DNA from: Mycolicibacterium canariasense
GTDB taxonomy: Bacteria; Actinomycetota; Actinomycetes; Mycobacteriales; Mycobacteriaceae
Direction: 5' to 3'
DNA length: 64,000 nucleotides
Assembly (NCBI RefSeq): GCF_002101555.1
Contig: NZ_LQOL01000061.1
Location: 50,111 to 114,110, forward strand
Each line of letters begins with the position of its first letter. Position 1 is the first letter of the stretch. Shown in pieces: positions 24,812 to 33,204 of this stretch. The notes under the pieces were generated by a model. The model ran no database searches, had not been told where the DNA came from, and saw nothing but the letters and a program-made list of their open reading frames with translations. The position numbers and the translations under genes are program-made.

Positions 24812-25420
24812 GTGTCTCTGGCCGTTCAGGGGTCGCTTTTCGACCACTCGGAGCGTCGCTACCTGGGCGACGGCGCCTGGATCGACGTCCGGGCCGGCTG
24901 GCTCAACGGGTCTCCGGAAGGCGAGGACGGCTTCTTCGACGAACTGCTCACGGCCATCCCGTGGCGTGCCGAACGCCGGCAGATGTACGAGCGGGTGCTC
25001 GACGTGCCCCGGCTGGTGAGTTTTCACGACCTCACCACCGAAACCGCCCCGCACCCGGGCATCGCCAGGCTGCGGGTCCGGCTCAACGACATCTACGCCG
25101 GCGAACTGGGTGAGCGCTTCACCACCGCCGGACTGTGCCTGTATCGCGACGGTGACGACAGCGTGGCCTGGCACGGAGACACCATCGGCCGCAGCAGCAC
25201 TGCCGACACCATGGTGGCCATCGTCAGCCTGGGTGCGCGAAGGGTGTTCGCGATGCGGCCCCGCACCGGTGGACGCAGCTTGCGGTTACCGCAGGCCCAC
25301 GGTGACCTGCTGGTGATGGGCGGGTCCTGTCAGCGCACGTGGGAGCACGCCGTCCCCAAGACAGCCCGGCCGGTGGGACCGCGGATCAGCATCCAGTTCC
25401 GGCCGCGCGACGTGCGTTAG
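24812..25420 (+). CDS. AlkB-like 2-oxoglutarate/Fe(II) dioxygenase
   Basis: Probably removes alkyl groups from DNA or RNA bases by oxidation. The 202-residue protein has the iron ligands H121 and D123 in WHGDTIG and H179 in WEHAVPK, plus the 2-oxoglutarate arginine in RISIQFRPR (R191/R197). GARRVFAMRPR and GDLLVMGGSCQRTW are family-typical. GTG 24812 is the only start consistent with the promoter. Equivalent to Rv1000c. A near-perfect LexA site overlaps the promoter, so it should respond to DNA damage, alongside the neighbouring photolyase. Confidence 0.92.
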   Translation: MSLAVQGSLFDHSERRYLGDGAWIDVRAGWLNGSPEGEDGFFDELLTAIPWRAERRQMYERVLDVPRLVSFHDLTTETAPHPGIARLRVRLNDIYAGELGERFTTAGLCLYRDGDDSVAWHGDTIGRSSTADTMVAIVSLGARRVFAMRPRTGGRSLRLPQAHGDLLVMGGSCQRTWEHAVPKTARPVGPRISIQFRPRDVR

Positions 25421-25423
25421 CGG

Positions 25424-26080
25424 TCAGCCGCGCACGTCGGCCACGGCCTTGGTGAGCAGATCTCGCGCCTTGCCGGTGTCCACCGGCACCACCGGCTTGT
25501 TGGGCTCGACCAGCGGATTGGCGGTGACCATCACCAGGAACGTGCCGAAACTGGCCACATAGTTGAACAGTTCCCCGGTGCGGGGCGCCCCGCCCACCAT
25601 CGTGCGCACCACCCGATGGGTGCCCAGCACCCGCGCATCGTCGATCTTCGGCGACTCGACAACCTGCACCTGCCCGGCGATGCCGGTGCCGGTGTAGTCG
25701 ACCTTCTGGCAGGCCGGGCCGGGATCGTTGAAGCCGATGGGGTCGGAGGTCTCCAGCGCGATGACGATGAACCGGTTGCCGTTGCCCTCGGCCGTCGTCG
25801 CCGCCATGTTGCCCTTCACCCCCGGCGGCAGGGCCAGCCCGTTGGCGAACTTGGCGCAGTCCGGCGGTGCGATCTTGACTCCCGGCGGCATCGGCTGGGC
25901 GGCCAGCATCTTCGGGTCGATACCGGTCGGGGCCACGGTGGTCACGTGGAACTCCGGGCCGAACTGCGACTTCAGATCGACGACGTGGGAGATATCGGGC
26001 TGGGCGGCCGGCTTCGTGGCGGAGCACGCGGTGAGGGCGGCAGCACAGGCCACGAGGGCGGCCGCTCGTGGAGTGAGCAT
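25424..26080 (-). CDS. DUF5642 lipoprotein
   Basis: A 218-residue predicted lipoprotein. The true start is ATG 26080, MLTPRAAALVACAAALTAC, a signal peptide ending in the lipobox LTAC; the longer upstream frame is spurious. The mature part has conserved-looking MPPGVKIAPPDCAKFANG, FIVIALETSDPI and a C-terminal TGKARDLLTKAVADVRG. It corresponds to Rv0999, of unknown function, expected on the outer face of the cytoplasmic membrane. It converges with alkB, 3 nt apart. A second copy of the same domain follows upstream. Confidence 0.8.
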   Translation of the reverse strand: MLTPRAAALVACAAALTACSATKPAAQPDISHVVDLKSQFGPEFHVTTVAPTGIDPKMLAAQPMPPGVKIAPPDCAKFANGLALPPGVKGNMAATTAEGNGNRFIVIALETSDPIGFNDPGPACQKVDYTGTGIAGQVQVVESPKIDDARVLGTHRVVRTMVGGAPRTGELFNYVASFGTFLVMVTANPLVEPNKPVVPVDTGKARDLLTKAVADVRG

Positions 26081-26100
26081 CGCCGCCAAATCTACCGGCG

Positions 26101-26778
26101 TCACCGTGTGACCACCGAAACCACCTGTGCCAGCAGGTGTGGTGCGGTATCGGCGGGCAGGGTCTGCTGGGCCGATCCCGGATCGGTGACCACGGTGACG
26201 GAGGCGATGTAGGTCCCGGTCAGGTACGCGGTGACGGTGTCGGCGTGCATCCGGGTGACCGTGCCGCCTTCGACGGTGGTGGTCGCCACCGCACTCATCG
26301 CCGCGGTCGGTGTGTCGGGGATCGTCGGGGCGGGTCCGGGCGTCACCGCCGCGCTCGTGTGCCCACCCCTCAGCGACCACGCCGCACAGCCGTCCGGAGC
26401 GGCGGCCCGGGCGCCCGGTCCGGCGACCACGGCGTAGACGATCCCACCAGGCCCCGACGCCGACCAGCCGCGCACCGGGGTGCCGGCACCCGGGTCGGCA
26501 AGTTCGCCGCAGTGCTCCGGTACCGCCGACCACCCCGATTTGAAACCCCAAAAGGACGCCAGCGCAACCGGCTCGGCGATATCGGCGACCTCGTATCCAG
26601 CGGGCAGGTCGGCCCGGGCCCTGGCGACGGCCGCGGGCCGGACGGGGCCGGGCGCACCGGACGACGACACCGGGGTCGAGGAGGGCGGCGCGACATCGGA
26701 CGGCGCCCCGCATGCCGTCACGCCCACGGTCGCCACCAGGCAAATCGCCATCGTGCGCACGCCGCTGTGATACCACAT
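26101..26778 (-). CDS. Second DUF5642-like lipoprotein
   Basis: A 225-residue predicted lipoprotein with signal peptide MAICLVATVGVTAC and lipobox VTAC, then a low-complexity Ser/Pro linker (about 24-46). The later part, LPAGYEVADIAEPVALASFWG, HCGELADPG and DTVTAYLTGTYIASVTVV, resembles the domain of the downstream lipoprotein, so the two look like diverged tandem paralogues, 20 nt apart and co-transcribed. GTG 26760 (VRTMAICL) may be the real start rather than ATG 26778. Function unknown. Confidence 0.7.
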   Translation of the reverse strand: MWYHSGVRTMAICLVATVGVTACGAPSDVAPPSSTPVSSSGAPGPVRPAAVARARADLPAGYEVADIAEPVALASFWGFKSGWSAVPEHCGELADPGAGTPVRGWSASGPGGIVYAVVAGPGARAAAPDGCAAWSLRGGHTSAAVTPGPAPTIPDTPTAAMSAVATTTVEGGTVTRMHADTVTAYLTGTYIASVTVVTDPGSAQQTLPADTAPHLLAQVVSVVTR

Positions 26779-26911
26779 CCCGGTGGGTGTCGGCGCCGAG
26801 CGACGTTTTCGGCGTGGCGGCCGACGGCGACGCCGCCGACCGATTCACACCGGGGCACCCACGTTTCTGGCAGGATTCCCCGGCAGAACCGCGACGACCA
26901 CAGGAGAAGGC

Positions 26912-27622
26912 ATGAACTGGTACACCACGGCACGTGGACTCGCGGCGACCGCAGCGGCGCTCGGGCTCGCCCTAACCGGCTGCGGCTCGGACACCAAGAG
27001 CGCGCCCGCATCGAATGAAAGCAGCAGCGCCTCAGCCACTTCCACGACATCCGAGAGCCCCGCGGCCAGTGCCACCAGCACCGCGCCCACACCGGCGGCC
27101 GGGGCGCACTACACGCTCGTCGACTACATCAAGGACAACCACATCACCGAGACGCCGGTCAAGCGAGGCGATCCCGGAACCCCGACGCTGAACCTGCCGA
27201 TCCCGGAGGGCTGGGCCGACGCCGGGGCCAAGACGCCCAACTGGGCATGGGGTCAGATCGTGTTCACCGATCCCTCGGCCGGGCCGGTCCCGCCGACGGT
27301 GACGGCCGTCATGTCCAAGCTGACCGGCGCCGATCCGGCAAAGGTCGTGGAGTACGCCCCCGGCGAATTGCAGAACCTGCCCGACTTCGAGGGCCCCAGC
27401 TCCGGCAAGAGCGGCAAACTCGGTGGCTTCGACGCCGTCCAGGTGGGCGGTACCTACGTCAAGGACGGGCAGAAACGCTTGATCGCCCAGAAGACGGTGA
27501 TCATCCCGGCCGGCCAGGATCTGTTCGTCCTCCAACTCAACGCCGAGGGCACCGAAGACCAGATGGGTCCGTTGATGGATGTCACCACGGCCATCGACGA
27601 TGAAACCACGATCACACCCTGA
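26912..27622 (+). CDS. LpqN/LpqT-family lipoprotein
   Basis: A 236-residue predicted lipoprotein starting at ATG 26912 behind AGGAG. The signal ends LGLALTGCGSD with the lipobox cysteine, followed by a Ser/Thr/Ala-rich linker (about 30-63), a likely site for O-mannosylation by the Pmt enzyme. The folded part, YTLVDYIKDNHITETPVKRG, GWADAGAKTPNWAWGQIVF and VIIPAGQDLFVLQLN, matches the mycobacterial LpqN/LpqT/Mtc28 family. Its job is unknown. It is divergent from the DUF5642 pair. Confidence 0.85.
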   Translation: MNWYTTARGLAATAAALGLALTGCGSDTKSAPASNESSSASATSTTSESPAASATSTAPTPAAGAHYTLVDYIKDNHITETPVKRGDPGTPTLNLPIPEGWADAGAKTPNWAWGQIVFTDPSAGPVPPTVTAVMSKLTGADPAKVVEYAPGELQNLPDFEGPSSGKSGKLGGFDAVQVGGTYVKDGQKRLIAQKTVIIPAGQDLFVLQLNAEGTEDQMGPLMDVTTAIDDETTITP

Positions 27623-27700
27623 CGCAGCCGGCACCGGATGAGCCGCCAGCGGCGGCGCAGTGGACGTAGCGGCCGCACCGCGGCCCGAAGGGGGCTCCCA

Positions 27701-27746
27701 ATAGGGGGAAACACCCGATTCTGCCCTTCGCCGATCTGGCTAGTCT
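27701..27746 (+). promoter_or_regulatory. Shared activator motif and -10, copy 1
   Basis: ATAGGGGGAAACACC (27701-27715), continuing CGATTC, is followed after 25 nt by the -10 TAGTCT (27741-27746). The whole 21 bp recurs exactly, reversed, at 49419-49439, and the GGGAAACACC core recurs at 48697-48706. In all three, a TAnnnT box lies 25-27 nt downstream. The predicted start is about 80 nt before the secreted-protein gene at 27834. No known mycobacterial regulator site comes to mind for this sequence. Confidence 0.75.
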
Positions 27747-27833
27747 TCGACCATAAAGCCTGCGCGGAGACCCACCATCGGCCTGCGGCCGACGGCACCG
27801 AGCGGACGTGACGGTACGGAGGGCTGGGGAGCA

Positions 27834-28316
27834 ATGACCATGACAGTTTCGGGGATGGTCCCCGTCATCGCGAGAAAGATTCAGATCGCGTCTGCGGCAA
27901 CCGGAATCGCCGCCGCCGCTGTCCTCACACCCGCCGCAGTCGCACACGCGACACCGGCTGCGGCGCCGATTCCACAAGCCGTCGGTGCCACCGCCGGGCT
28001 GACCACCGACTGCCTGCCGGTGGGCTCGGTGGAGTGCACCACCCCGATGCCGACGGCGGTCGTCGGGGCCACGGCGACGCCGGGCCAGGTCATCCAGGGC
28101 ATCTTCCAGAATCAGTTCTGGTGGTTCGGCCCGGCCAACCCCGACAAGCCGAAAACCGTGGTGTTGGCCTTCTATCCGCTCACCCTGGTCCCCGGCTTCC
28201 TGCAGCCGTTGTTTAGCTGGTTCGAGGACGTCAACGTGCAGGTCTGCATTCTGGGCGCCACGGCGCAGATCGGGCCGTACGGCACGGTCTCCCTGTCCTA
28301 CAGCAGGGGCTGCTAG
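27834..28316 (+). CDS. Small secreted protein at the left end of the exopolysaccharide locus
   Basis: A 160-residue protein with a signal peptide (IASAATGIAAAAVLTPAAVA, cleavage near AHA-TP at about 39-41). The mature part has four cysteines, in TDCLPVG, VECTTP, VQVCILG and the C-terminal SRGC, and an aromatic run FQNQFWWFGP. I do not recognise the family. GGGGAG precedes ATG 27834. The gene is 29 nt before the DUF4012 gene and its promoter carries the locus motif, so it is probably an envelope or surface component of the same system. Confidence 0.7.
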   Translation: MTMTVSGMVPVIARKIQIASAATGIAAAAVLTPAAVAHATPAAAPIPQAVGATAGLTTDCLPVGSVECTTPMPTAVVGATATPGQVIQGIFQNQFWWFGPANPDKPKTVVLAFYPLTLVPGFLQPLFSWFEDVNVQVCILGATAQIGPYGTVSLSYSRGC

Positions 28317-28345
28317 GGCACCGGGCCACGACGCGATAACCGCCC

Positions 28346-30130
28346 GTGACCCCCACTGAGCCGGTGCCCGCCCGCCGGCGTGGCCGACGCATCCTGTGGC
28401 CGGGCCTGCTGATCCTGGCCGCCGTGATCGGCTTTGGGTGTTGGCTCGGCCTGCGTGCTCTCGACGCCAAGGCCGGACTCGAACAGGCGCGTCAGAGTGC
28501 ACAACTGGCCAAGGACGCGCTGGTCGACGGGAAGACCCAAGAAGCCGTGCAGTGGGCGGACGCCACCACCGAACACGCCCGAAATGCCAGCAGTGCAACA
28601 CATTCGATGCCGTGGCAGATGATGGCGGCGATCCCGTGGATCGGCAGCCCCTTCAAATCCGGGCAACAGATCTCCGACGCGGTGCTCGCCCTGGCCACCG
28701 ACGTGCTGCAACCATCGGCGCGCATGGGAACCGATATCGCCCCTGACCGGCTGCTCGACGACGGGCGGATCGACGTACAACTGCTACGTAGCGCCGAGCC
28801 CCAACTCGCCGAGATCGCAGCGAATGCCGGCCGGCTGGAGGCCGAAACCCAGGCGATCGCCGACCCCGGTTACGTTCCGATGCTTCGCGACGCCCGCGCG
28901 AAGCTCCAGGAGCAGACCGCCGATATCACCACGACACTGCACAACACCGCACTGGCCGCACAGCTCGTCCCTTCGATGATGGGTGCCGATGGCCCACGCA
29001 CGTACTTCATGGGCTTCCAGACCAACGCCGAGGCACGCGGCACCGGAGGCCTGCTCGGCGGATTCGGCATCCTGCGTTTGGACAACGGCGCGGCCAAAGT
29101 GGACACCCTGGCCGCGAACACCGAACTCAGCGGGTCGTCCGCGCTTGTCGACCTCGGACCCGAATACGCCCAGCAGTACGGATTCACCAACCCGTTCACC
29201 GATTTCCGCAACAGCAACCTCAGCGCGCATTTCCCCTACGCCGCCCAGATCTGGAAAGCCATGTGGGCGCATGACTCCGGGATGAACGTCGACGGCGTCA
29301 TCGCACTGGACCCGGTCGCCCTGAGTTACGTGCTCGGTGCCGTCGGCCCGGTGACCATGCCCGACGGCGAGGTGATCACCGAGGCGAACGTCATCGAGCT
29401 GACCGAATCCACTGCTTACCAACGCTTCCCGAATGATCCGGTGGCCCGCAAGAAGTACCTCCAGGACATCGCCGGTGAAGTCGTCGAGAAGATGACCGGC
29501 CCGGTTCCCGCACCGCGGCAGCTCCTCGACGCGTTGGGCCGAGCCGTCGGTGAGCGTCGGATCGCGGTCTGGAGCGCAACACCAGCCGAACAGGAACTCC
29601 TCGAGAAAACATCACTGGCACACATCATCCCGGAGGACGCTGCCCCATACGCCGGCGTCGTGATCAACAACCTGGGCGGCAACAAGCTCGACTACTATCT
29701 GAGGCGGGAAATCGAGTACACCGCCGACGGTTGCGACGGCCAAACCAGGAAGTCCGCGGTCAGCATACGGTTGTCCAGCACGGCACCCGGCGATTCGCTT
29801 CCCGACTATGTCGCCGGAGCGGCCGGCCTGCTGCCCAACCTTCCGATCGATATTCCACGTGCCACCATGGTGACCTCGGTTCGCCTGATCACCACGACCG
29901 ACGCCAAGCTGGTCAGCGTCACCGCCAACGGCCAACGCATCCCTGCCGTCAAGCGCACCGAACGCGGCCACCCCAGTCTCGAGGTTCAGGTGATCATCCC
30001 GCCCGGGCAAAGCGGCGACTTGGTCTTTCATCTGTCCGAACCGACCGCCGCAGGCTCCGCACGGGTCCCGGTACAACCATTGCTGGACAATGTGGTCCCG
30101 ACCGTATCCGTACCCGACTGTTCAGGATGA
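28346..30130 (+). CDS. DUF4012 membrane-anchored protein
   Basis: A 594-residue protein with a short basic N terminus, one membrane helix (about 15-36, ILWPGLLILAAVIGFGCWLG) and a large outside domain. An early helical stretch rich in Ala, Gln and Glu (about 40-90) looks coiled-coil. Landmarks are MMAAIPWIGSPFKSGQQISDA, TYFMGFQTNAEARGTGGLLG and GVIALDPVALSYVLGAVGP, typical of DUF4012. Members sit in actinobacterial exopolysaccharide loci and may help in polymer attachment or export; that role is inferred from context. The start is GTG 28346. Confidence 0.82.
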   Translation: MTPTEPVPARRRGRRILWPGLLILAAVIGFGCWLGLRALDAKAGLEQARQSAQLAKDALVDGKTQEAVQWADATTEHARNASSATHSMPWQMMAAIPWIGSPFKSGQQISDAVLALATDVLQPSARMGTDIAPDRLLDDGRIDVQLLRSAEPQLAEIAANAGRLEAETQAIADPGYVPMLRDARAKLQEQTADITTTLHNTALAAQLVPSMMGADGPRTYFMGFQTNAEARGTGGLLGGFGILRLDNGAAKVDTLAANTELSGSSALVDLGPEYAQQYGFTNPFTDFRNSNLSAHFPYAAQIWKAMWAHDSGMNVDGVIALDPVALSYVLGAVGPVTMPDGEVITEANVIELTESTAYQRFPNDPVARKKYLQDIAGEVVEKMTGPVPAPRQLLDALGRAVGERRIAVWSATPAEQELLEKTSLAHIIPEDAAPYAGVVINNLGGNKLDYYLRREIEYTADGCDGQTRKSAVSIRLSSTAPGDSLPDYVAGAAGLLPNLPIDIPRATMVTSVRLITTTDAKLVSVTANGQRIPAVKRTERGHPSLEVQVIIPPGQSGDLVFHLSEPTAAGSARVPVQPLLDNVVPTVSVPDCSG

Positions 30131-30253
30131 AGAAGGTTACATGGCAAGCACTTTCCATATTTGCCAGGATCGCGATTCGCCAACCGGACCACCGCTGCAC
30201 AGGTAGGATTCGGTAATCGCAGAAGTCGCCAATGACAGAGCGCGGGAGGGACA

Positions 30254-31639
30254 TTGAGCCTTCAGGAGTTCACGAAACTGCTACGGACCCGGTGGGTCAC
30301 CGTGGCGGTCACCACGCTGATCTGCATTCTGGGCGCAATCGCGTTCACCTTGCTCACCAGGCCGCAGTACCAGGCCAGCACCCGACTTTTCCTGTCCACC
30401 AACAGCACCGGCGGTTCGGTGACCGATCTGTACCAGGCCAACCTGCTCTCGCAGCAACGCGTACTCTCGTACGCCACGCTGATCAACGGTCAGACGTTGG
30501 CGCAGCGCACCATCGACAAGCTCGGGCTGGGCATGAGCCCGGAAGCGTTCCAGGACAAGGTCAAAGCCACCGCCAAGTCCGACACGGTGCTGATCGATGT
30601 GAAGGTGCGCGACGAGTCACCGACCCGGGCCCGAGATATCGCCAACACCATGGCCGACGAATTCGTGGTCATGGTCCGGGAGTTGGAAACGCCGAAGGCG
30701 GGCGCGACGCCGCTGGCCCGCGTCGTCGTCGAGCAGCGCGCATCGACGCCACAGAAACCGGTGCTGCCCAACCCCATCCTCAACCTGTTCGGCGGCCTGG
30801 TGGTCGGACTCGGAGTGGGAGTGGGGCTGGCTGTCCTACGCGAGGTGCTCGACAACACGGTCAAGGACCGGCAAACCGTCGAAGCCACCGCACACACCGG
30901 GCTGGTCGGGAGCATCCCACTGGACAAGGAGCGCCGAAATCTGCCTGCGGCGCCCTTCGAGAACGACCACTCGCTGTTCGCAGAGTCGTTCCGCAAGCTC
31001 GGAACCAATCTGAGGTTCCTCTCCGTCGACAACCCACCACGAATGATCGTCGTGACCAGCGCGTTGCCCGGCGAGGGAAAGACCACCACCACAATCAATC
31101 TCGCCTTGGCCCTGGCCGATGCCGGCCACAATGTCGCCCTCGTCGACGGTGACATGCGACGCCCGATGCTGGATGAGAAGCTCGGGGTGATCGGCGCGGT
31201 CGGACTCAGCACCGTGCTCAGCGGCGACATCACACTGTCAGAGGCTTTGCAGGAGAGCCATTTCCCGAGACTGACCGTACTGAGTTCCGGCGCGGTGCCA
31301 CCCAACCCGGGTGAACTGGTCGGATCACTGGCGGCCCAGAAGGTACTCGGTCAACTGCGCGCGAACTTCGACTACGTCATCGTCGATTCGTCACCGCTCA
31401 TCGCGGTCGCCGATGCCGCCGTGCTCGCCACGAGCTGCGATGGCGCCCTCCTGGTCACCCGGCACGGGCACACCAAACGAGACCAGCTCGCACAGGCGGT
31501 GCGCACCCTCGATGATGTCGGCGCACCGATTCTGGGAGCGGTGCTCACCATGGCGCCCCCGCCCCGGGGGGCGGAGTACGCCTACCGCCACTACCGCAGC
31601 GAACGGCCGGCTCACGACGCCGGCGAACCCACCAGATGA
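30254..31639 (+). CDS. Fused Wzz-type chain-length regulator and BY-kinase
   Basis: A 461-residue polysaccharide co-polymerase. The Wzz part has membrane helices at about 14-34 and 180-197 around an extracytoplasmic loop. The cytoplasmic bacterial tyrosine kinase has Walker A SALPGEGKTTTT (269-280), Walker A' VALVDGDMRRP (294-304), Walker B YVIVDSSP (374-381), and a C-terminal tyrosine group Y442, Y444 and Y447 for autophosphorylation. Such proteins set polymer length with Wzy. The start is TTG 30254 behind GGGAGGG. TAGGAT (30204-30209) in the 123-nt gap may be a promoter. It overlaps the polymerase gene as ATGA. Confidence 0.92.
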   Translation: MSLQEFTKLLRTRWVTVAVTTLICILGAIAFTLLTRPQYQASTRLFLSTNSTGGSVTDLYQANLLSQQRVLSYATLINGQTLAQRTIDKLGLGMSPEAFQDKVKATAKSDTVLIDVKVRDESPTRARDIANTMADEFVVMVRELETPKAGATPLARVVVEQRASTPQKPVLPNPILNLFGGLVVGLGVGVGLAVLREVLDNTVKDRQTVEATAHTGLVGSIPLDKERRNLPAAPFENDHSLFAESFRKLGTNLRFLSVDNPPRMIVVTSALPGEGKTTTTINLALALADAGHNVALVDGDMRRPMLDEKLGVIGAVGLSTVLSGDITLSEALQESHFPRLTVLSSGAVPPNPGELVGSLAAQKVLGQLRANFDYVIVDSSPLIAVADAAVLATSCDGALLVTRHGHTKRDQLAQAVRTLDDVGAPILGAVLTMAPPPRGAEYAYRHYRSERPAHDAGEPTR

Positions 31640-33204
31640 CGCAAAAACTCTCGTTACCACACAGCATGATCGGCGGTGATGCCGGCCAGGCGCAGGATCC
31701 CGCACCGCGGCCGGCGCTCGATTGGCTGTTCCGGAGCCTGGAGATCGTCGCACTGGCCGGATTCGTCGTGCTGTTCTACCTCGTGCCCGACGGAGCCAGC
31801 ACGTGGGTGCTGATCGTCAACCTCGTCGCCTTCTATCTGATCTTCCTGCGTGCGTTGTTGATTCCGGACCGAATACTGCCCTGGCTGCCGAGCCATATCA
31901 CCATCGAGGTGCTGTTCCTCGGTTTCAGCTACTTGATCTTCTACTACCAATACCAACTGGCCGTGTTCGGTGCCGGGAACTTGGGCCGCAGCGTGTACAT
32001 CGCCAACACCTTTGCCGACGGATCGAACAAGGCGATCACCCTATCGACAATCGGCATGCTGGCATTTACCTTCGGCTACCGCGTGATTCGACCAACCAGC
32101 TCGACGACACGCGCGGACACCACCCGGGCCCCCGTCGACCGGACCAACGACCCGTACTTCCGCGGAATGACCACGAGCTCAAGCGCACTGCTGTCGGGAC
32201 TCGTGGCGGTGTATTTGCTGGCCGACTGGCGGTCTGCCGGCGAGGGCCGTTACACCGGAACCACGAGCGAAGGTGTCGGTGTCGAAGGCATTGCGATAGC
32301 CATCATGATGTTCTGCATGATCGTCGCGGCGCTCTGGGTATACGCCCGGTCACGACATATCCGCACCCCGCTTTCACTCACCTTCGGACTGTTCGTCGCT
32401 TTCGCTTGGACCATGCGTCTGCTGATCTTCGGGGACCGTGGGGCGTTCATGCTCTTCGCACTGGTCCTTGCCGGCGGCTACTTCACCTTCGTACGCCGCG
32501 CTTCGCGCGTTCTGCTCGCCGCCGCCCTGGCAATGTGGCTGTTCATCTTCCGAAGCATGGAAGTGCTTCGTTTGACGCCCGATTGGTATCGATCGGGGAA
32601 CATCTGGGAGTTGGTCTTCAACTCTCCCTATGCGAAGCAGACGGCGGGCGAGAGCAGTTTCAACGTGACGACGATCGGGCTGAGAGCCACCGTCGAGGTG
32701 TTTCCAGACCTGCAGAACTACACCCACGGCGTGCTGAAGCTCATGCAGATTCTCACGATCGTCCCGTTCAGCGGTGGCTTCTACCTGCCCTACCTGGATC
32801 CGGAATACACCAGCTCGGCAACCATGCTCGGCGACCTCATCCTGCCGACGACAGCCGACTACGAGCCGGGCACCAACATCATCTCGGATTCCTACATCGA
32901 CTTCGGCGTCGCCGGCGTGCTGCTGATACTCTTCGTCGTCGGCTGGTTCGCAAAGATGATGCGCAACAGTGTTGCCCGCGATCCCGGCGATCCACACCGG
33001 GTCGTCATGTACTTACTGACGATGGCATTGCTCGCCGAACTCCCCCGCTACGCCATCGAGGTTCCGCTTCGGACATTGGCATGGGCATTCACCTTCAGCG
33101 TGGTCGTCGGTTCACTCACTCACCGCTTCGACAAACTGCACCCGGCCACGCGTCCCACCGTCACGGTATCCAGCGTTCCCGCGTGTAGCACGTCTCGTTC
33201 TTGA
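31636..33204 (+). CDS. Wzy-type O-antigen/exopolysaccharide polymerase
   Basis: A 522-residue polytopic membrane protein with roughly 10-12 hydrophobic helices (for example IVALAGFVVLFYLVP and GLFVAFAWTMRLLIFGDRGAF). A large extracytoplasmic loop between late helices (about 315-420) contains FYLPYLDPEYTSSATMLGD and NIISDSYIDFGVAGVLLI; the latter is the pattern seen near the end of Wzy proteins. It should join lipid-linked repeat units on the outer face of the membrane. It is coupled to the Wzz-kinase gene, and its 3' end overlaps the convergent methyltransferase by 44 bp. Confidence 0.85.
   Translation: MTQKLSLPHSMIGGDAGQAQDPAPRPALDWLFRSLEIVALAGFVVLFYLVPDGASTWVLIVNLVAFYLIFLRALLIPDRILPWLPSHITIEVLFLGFSYLIFYYQYQLAVFGAGNLGRSVYIANTFADGSNKAITLSTIGMLAFTFGYRVIRPTSSTTRADTTRAPVDRTNDPYFRGMTTSSSALLSGLVAVYLLADWRSAGEGRYTGTTSEGVGVEGIAIAIMMFCMIVAALWVYARSRHIRTPLSLTFGLFVAFAWTMRLLIFGDRGAFMLFALVLAGGYFTFVRRASRVLLAAALAMWLFIFRSMEVLRLTPDWYRSGNIWELVFNSPYAKQTAGESSFNVTTIGLRATVEVFPDLQNYTHGVLKLMQILTIVPFSGGFYLPYLDPEYTSSATMLGDLILPTTADYEPGTNIISDSYIDFGVAGVLLILFVVGWFAKMMRNSVARDPGDPHRVVMYLLTMALLAELPRYAIEVPLRTLAWAFTFSVVVGSLTHRFDKLHPATRPTVTVSSVPACSTSRS

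Noticed and set aside
25424..26848. 474-codon frame covering both DUF5642 genes as one protein
   Set aside because: Only the last 218 codons have a signal peptide and homology; the upstream part is an out-of-frame shadow of the second lipoprotein.
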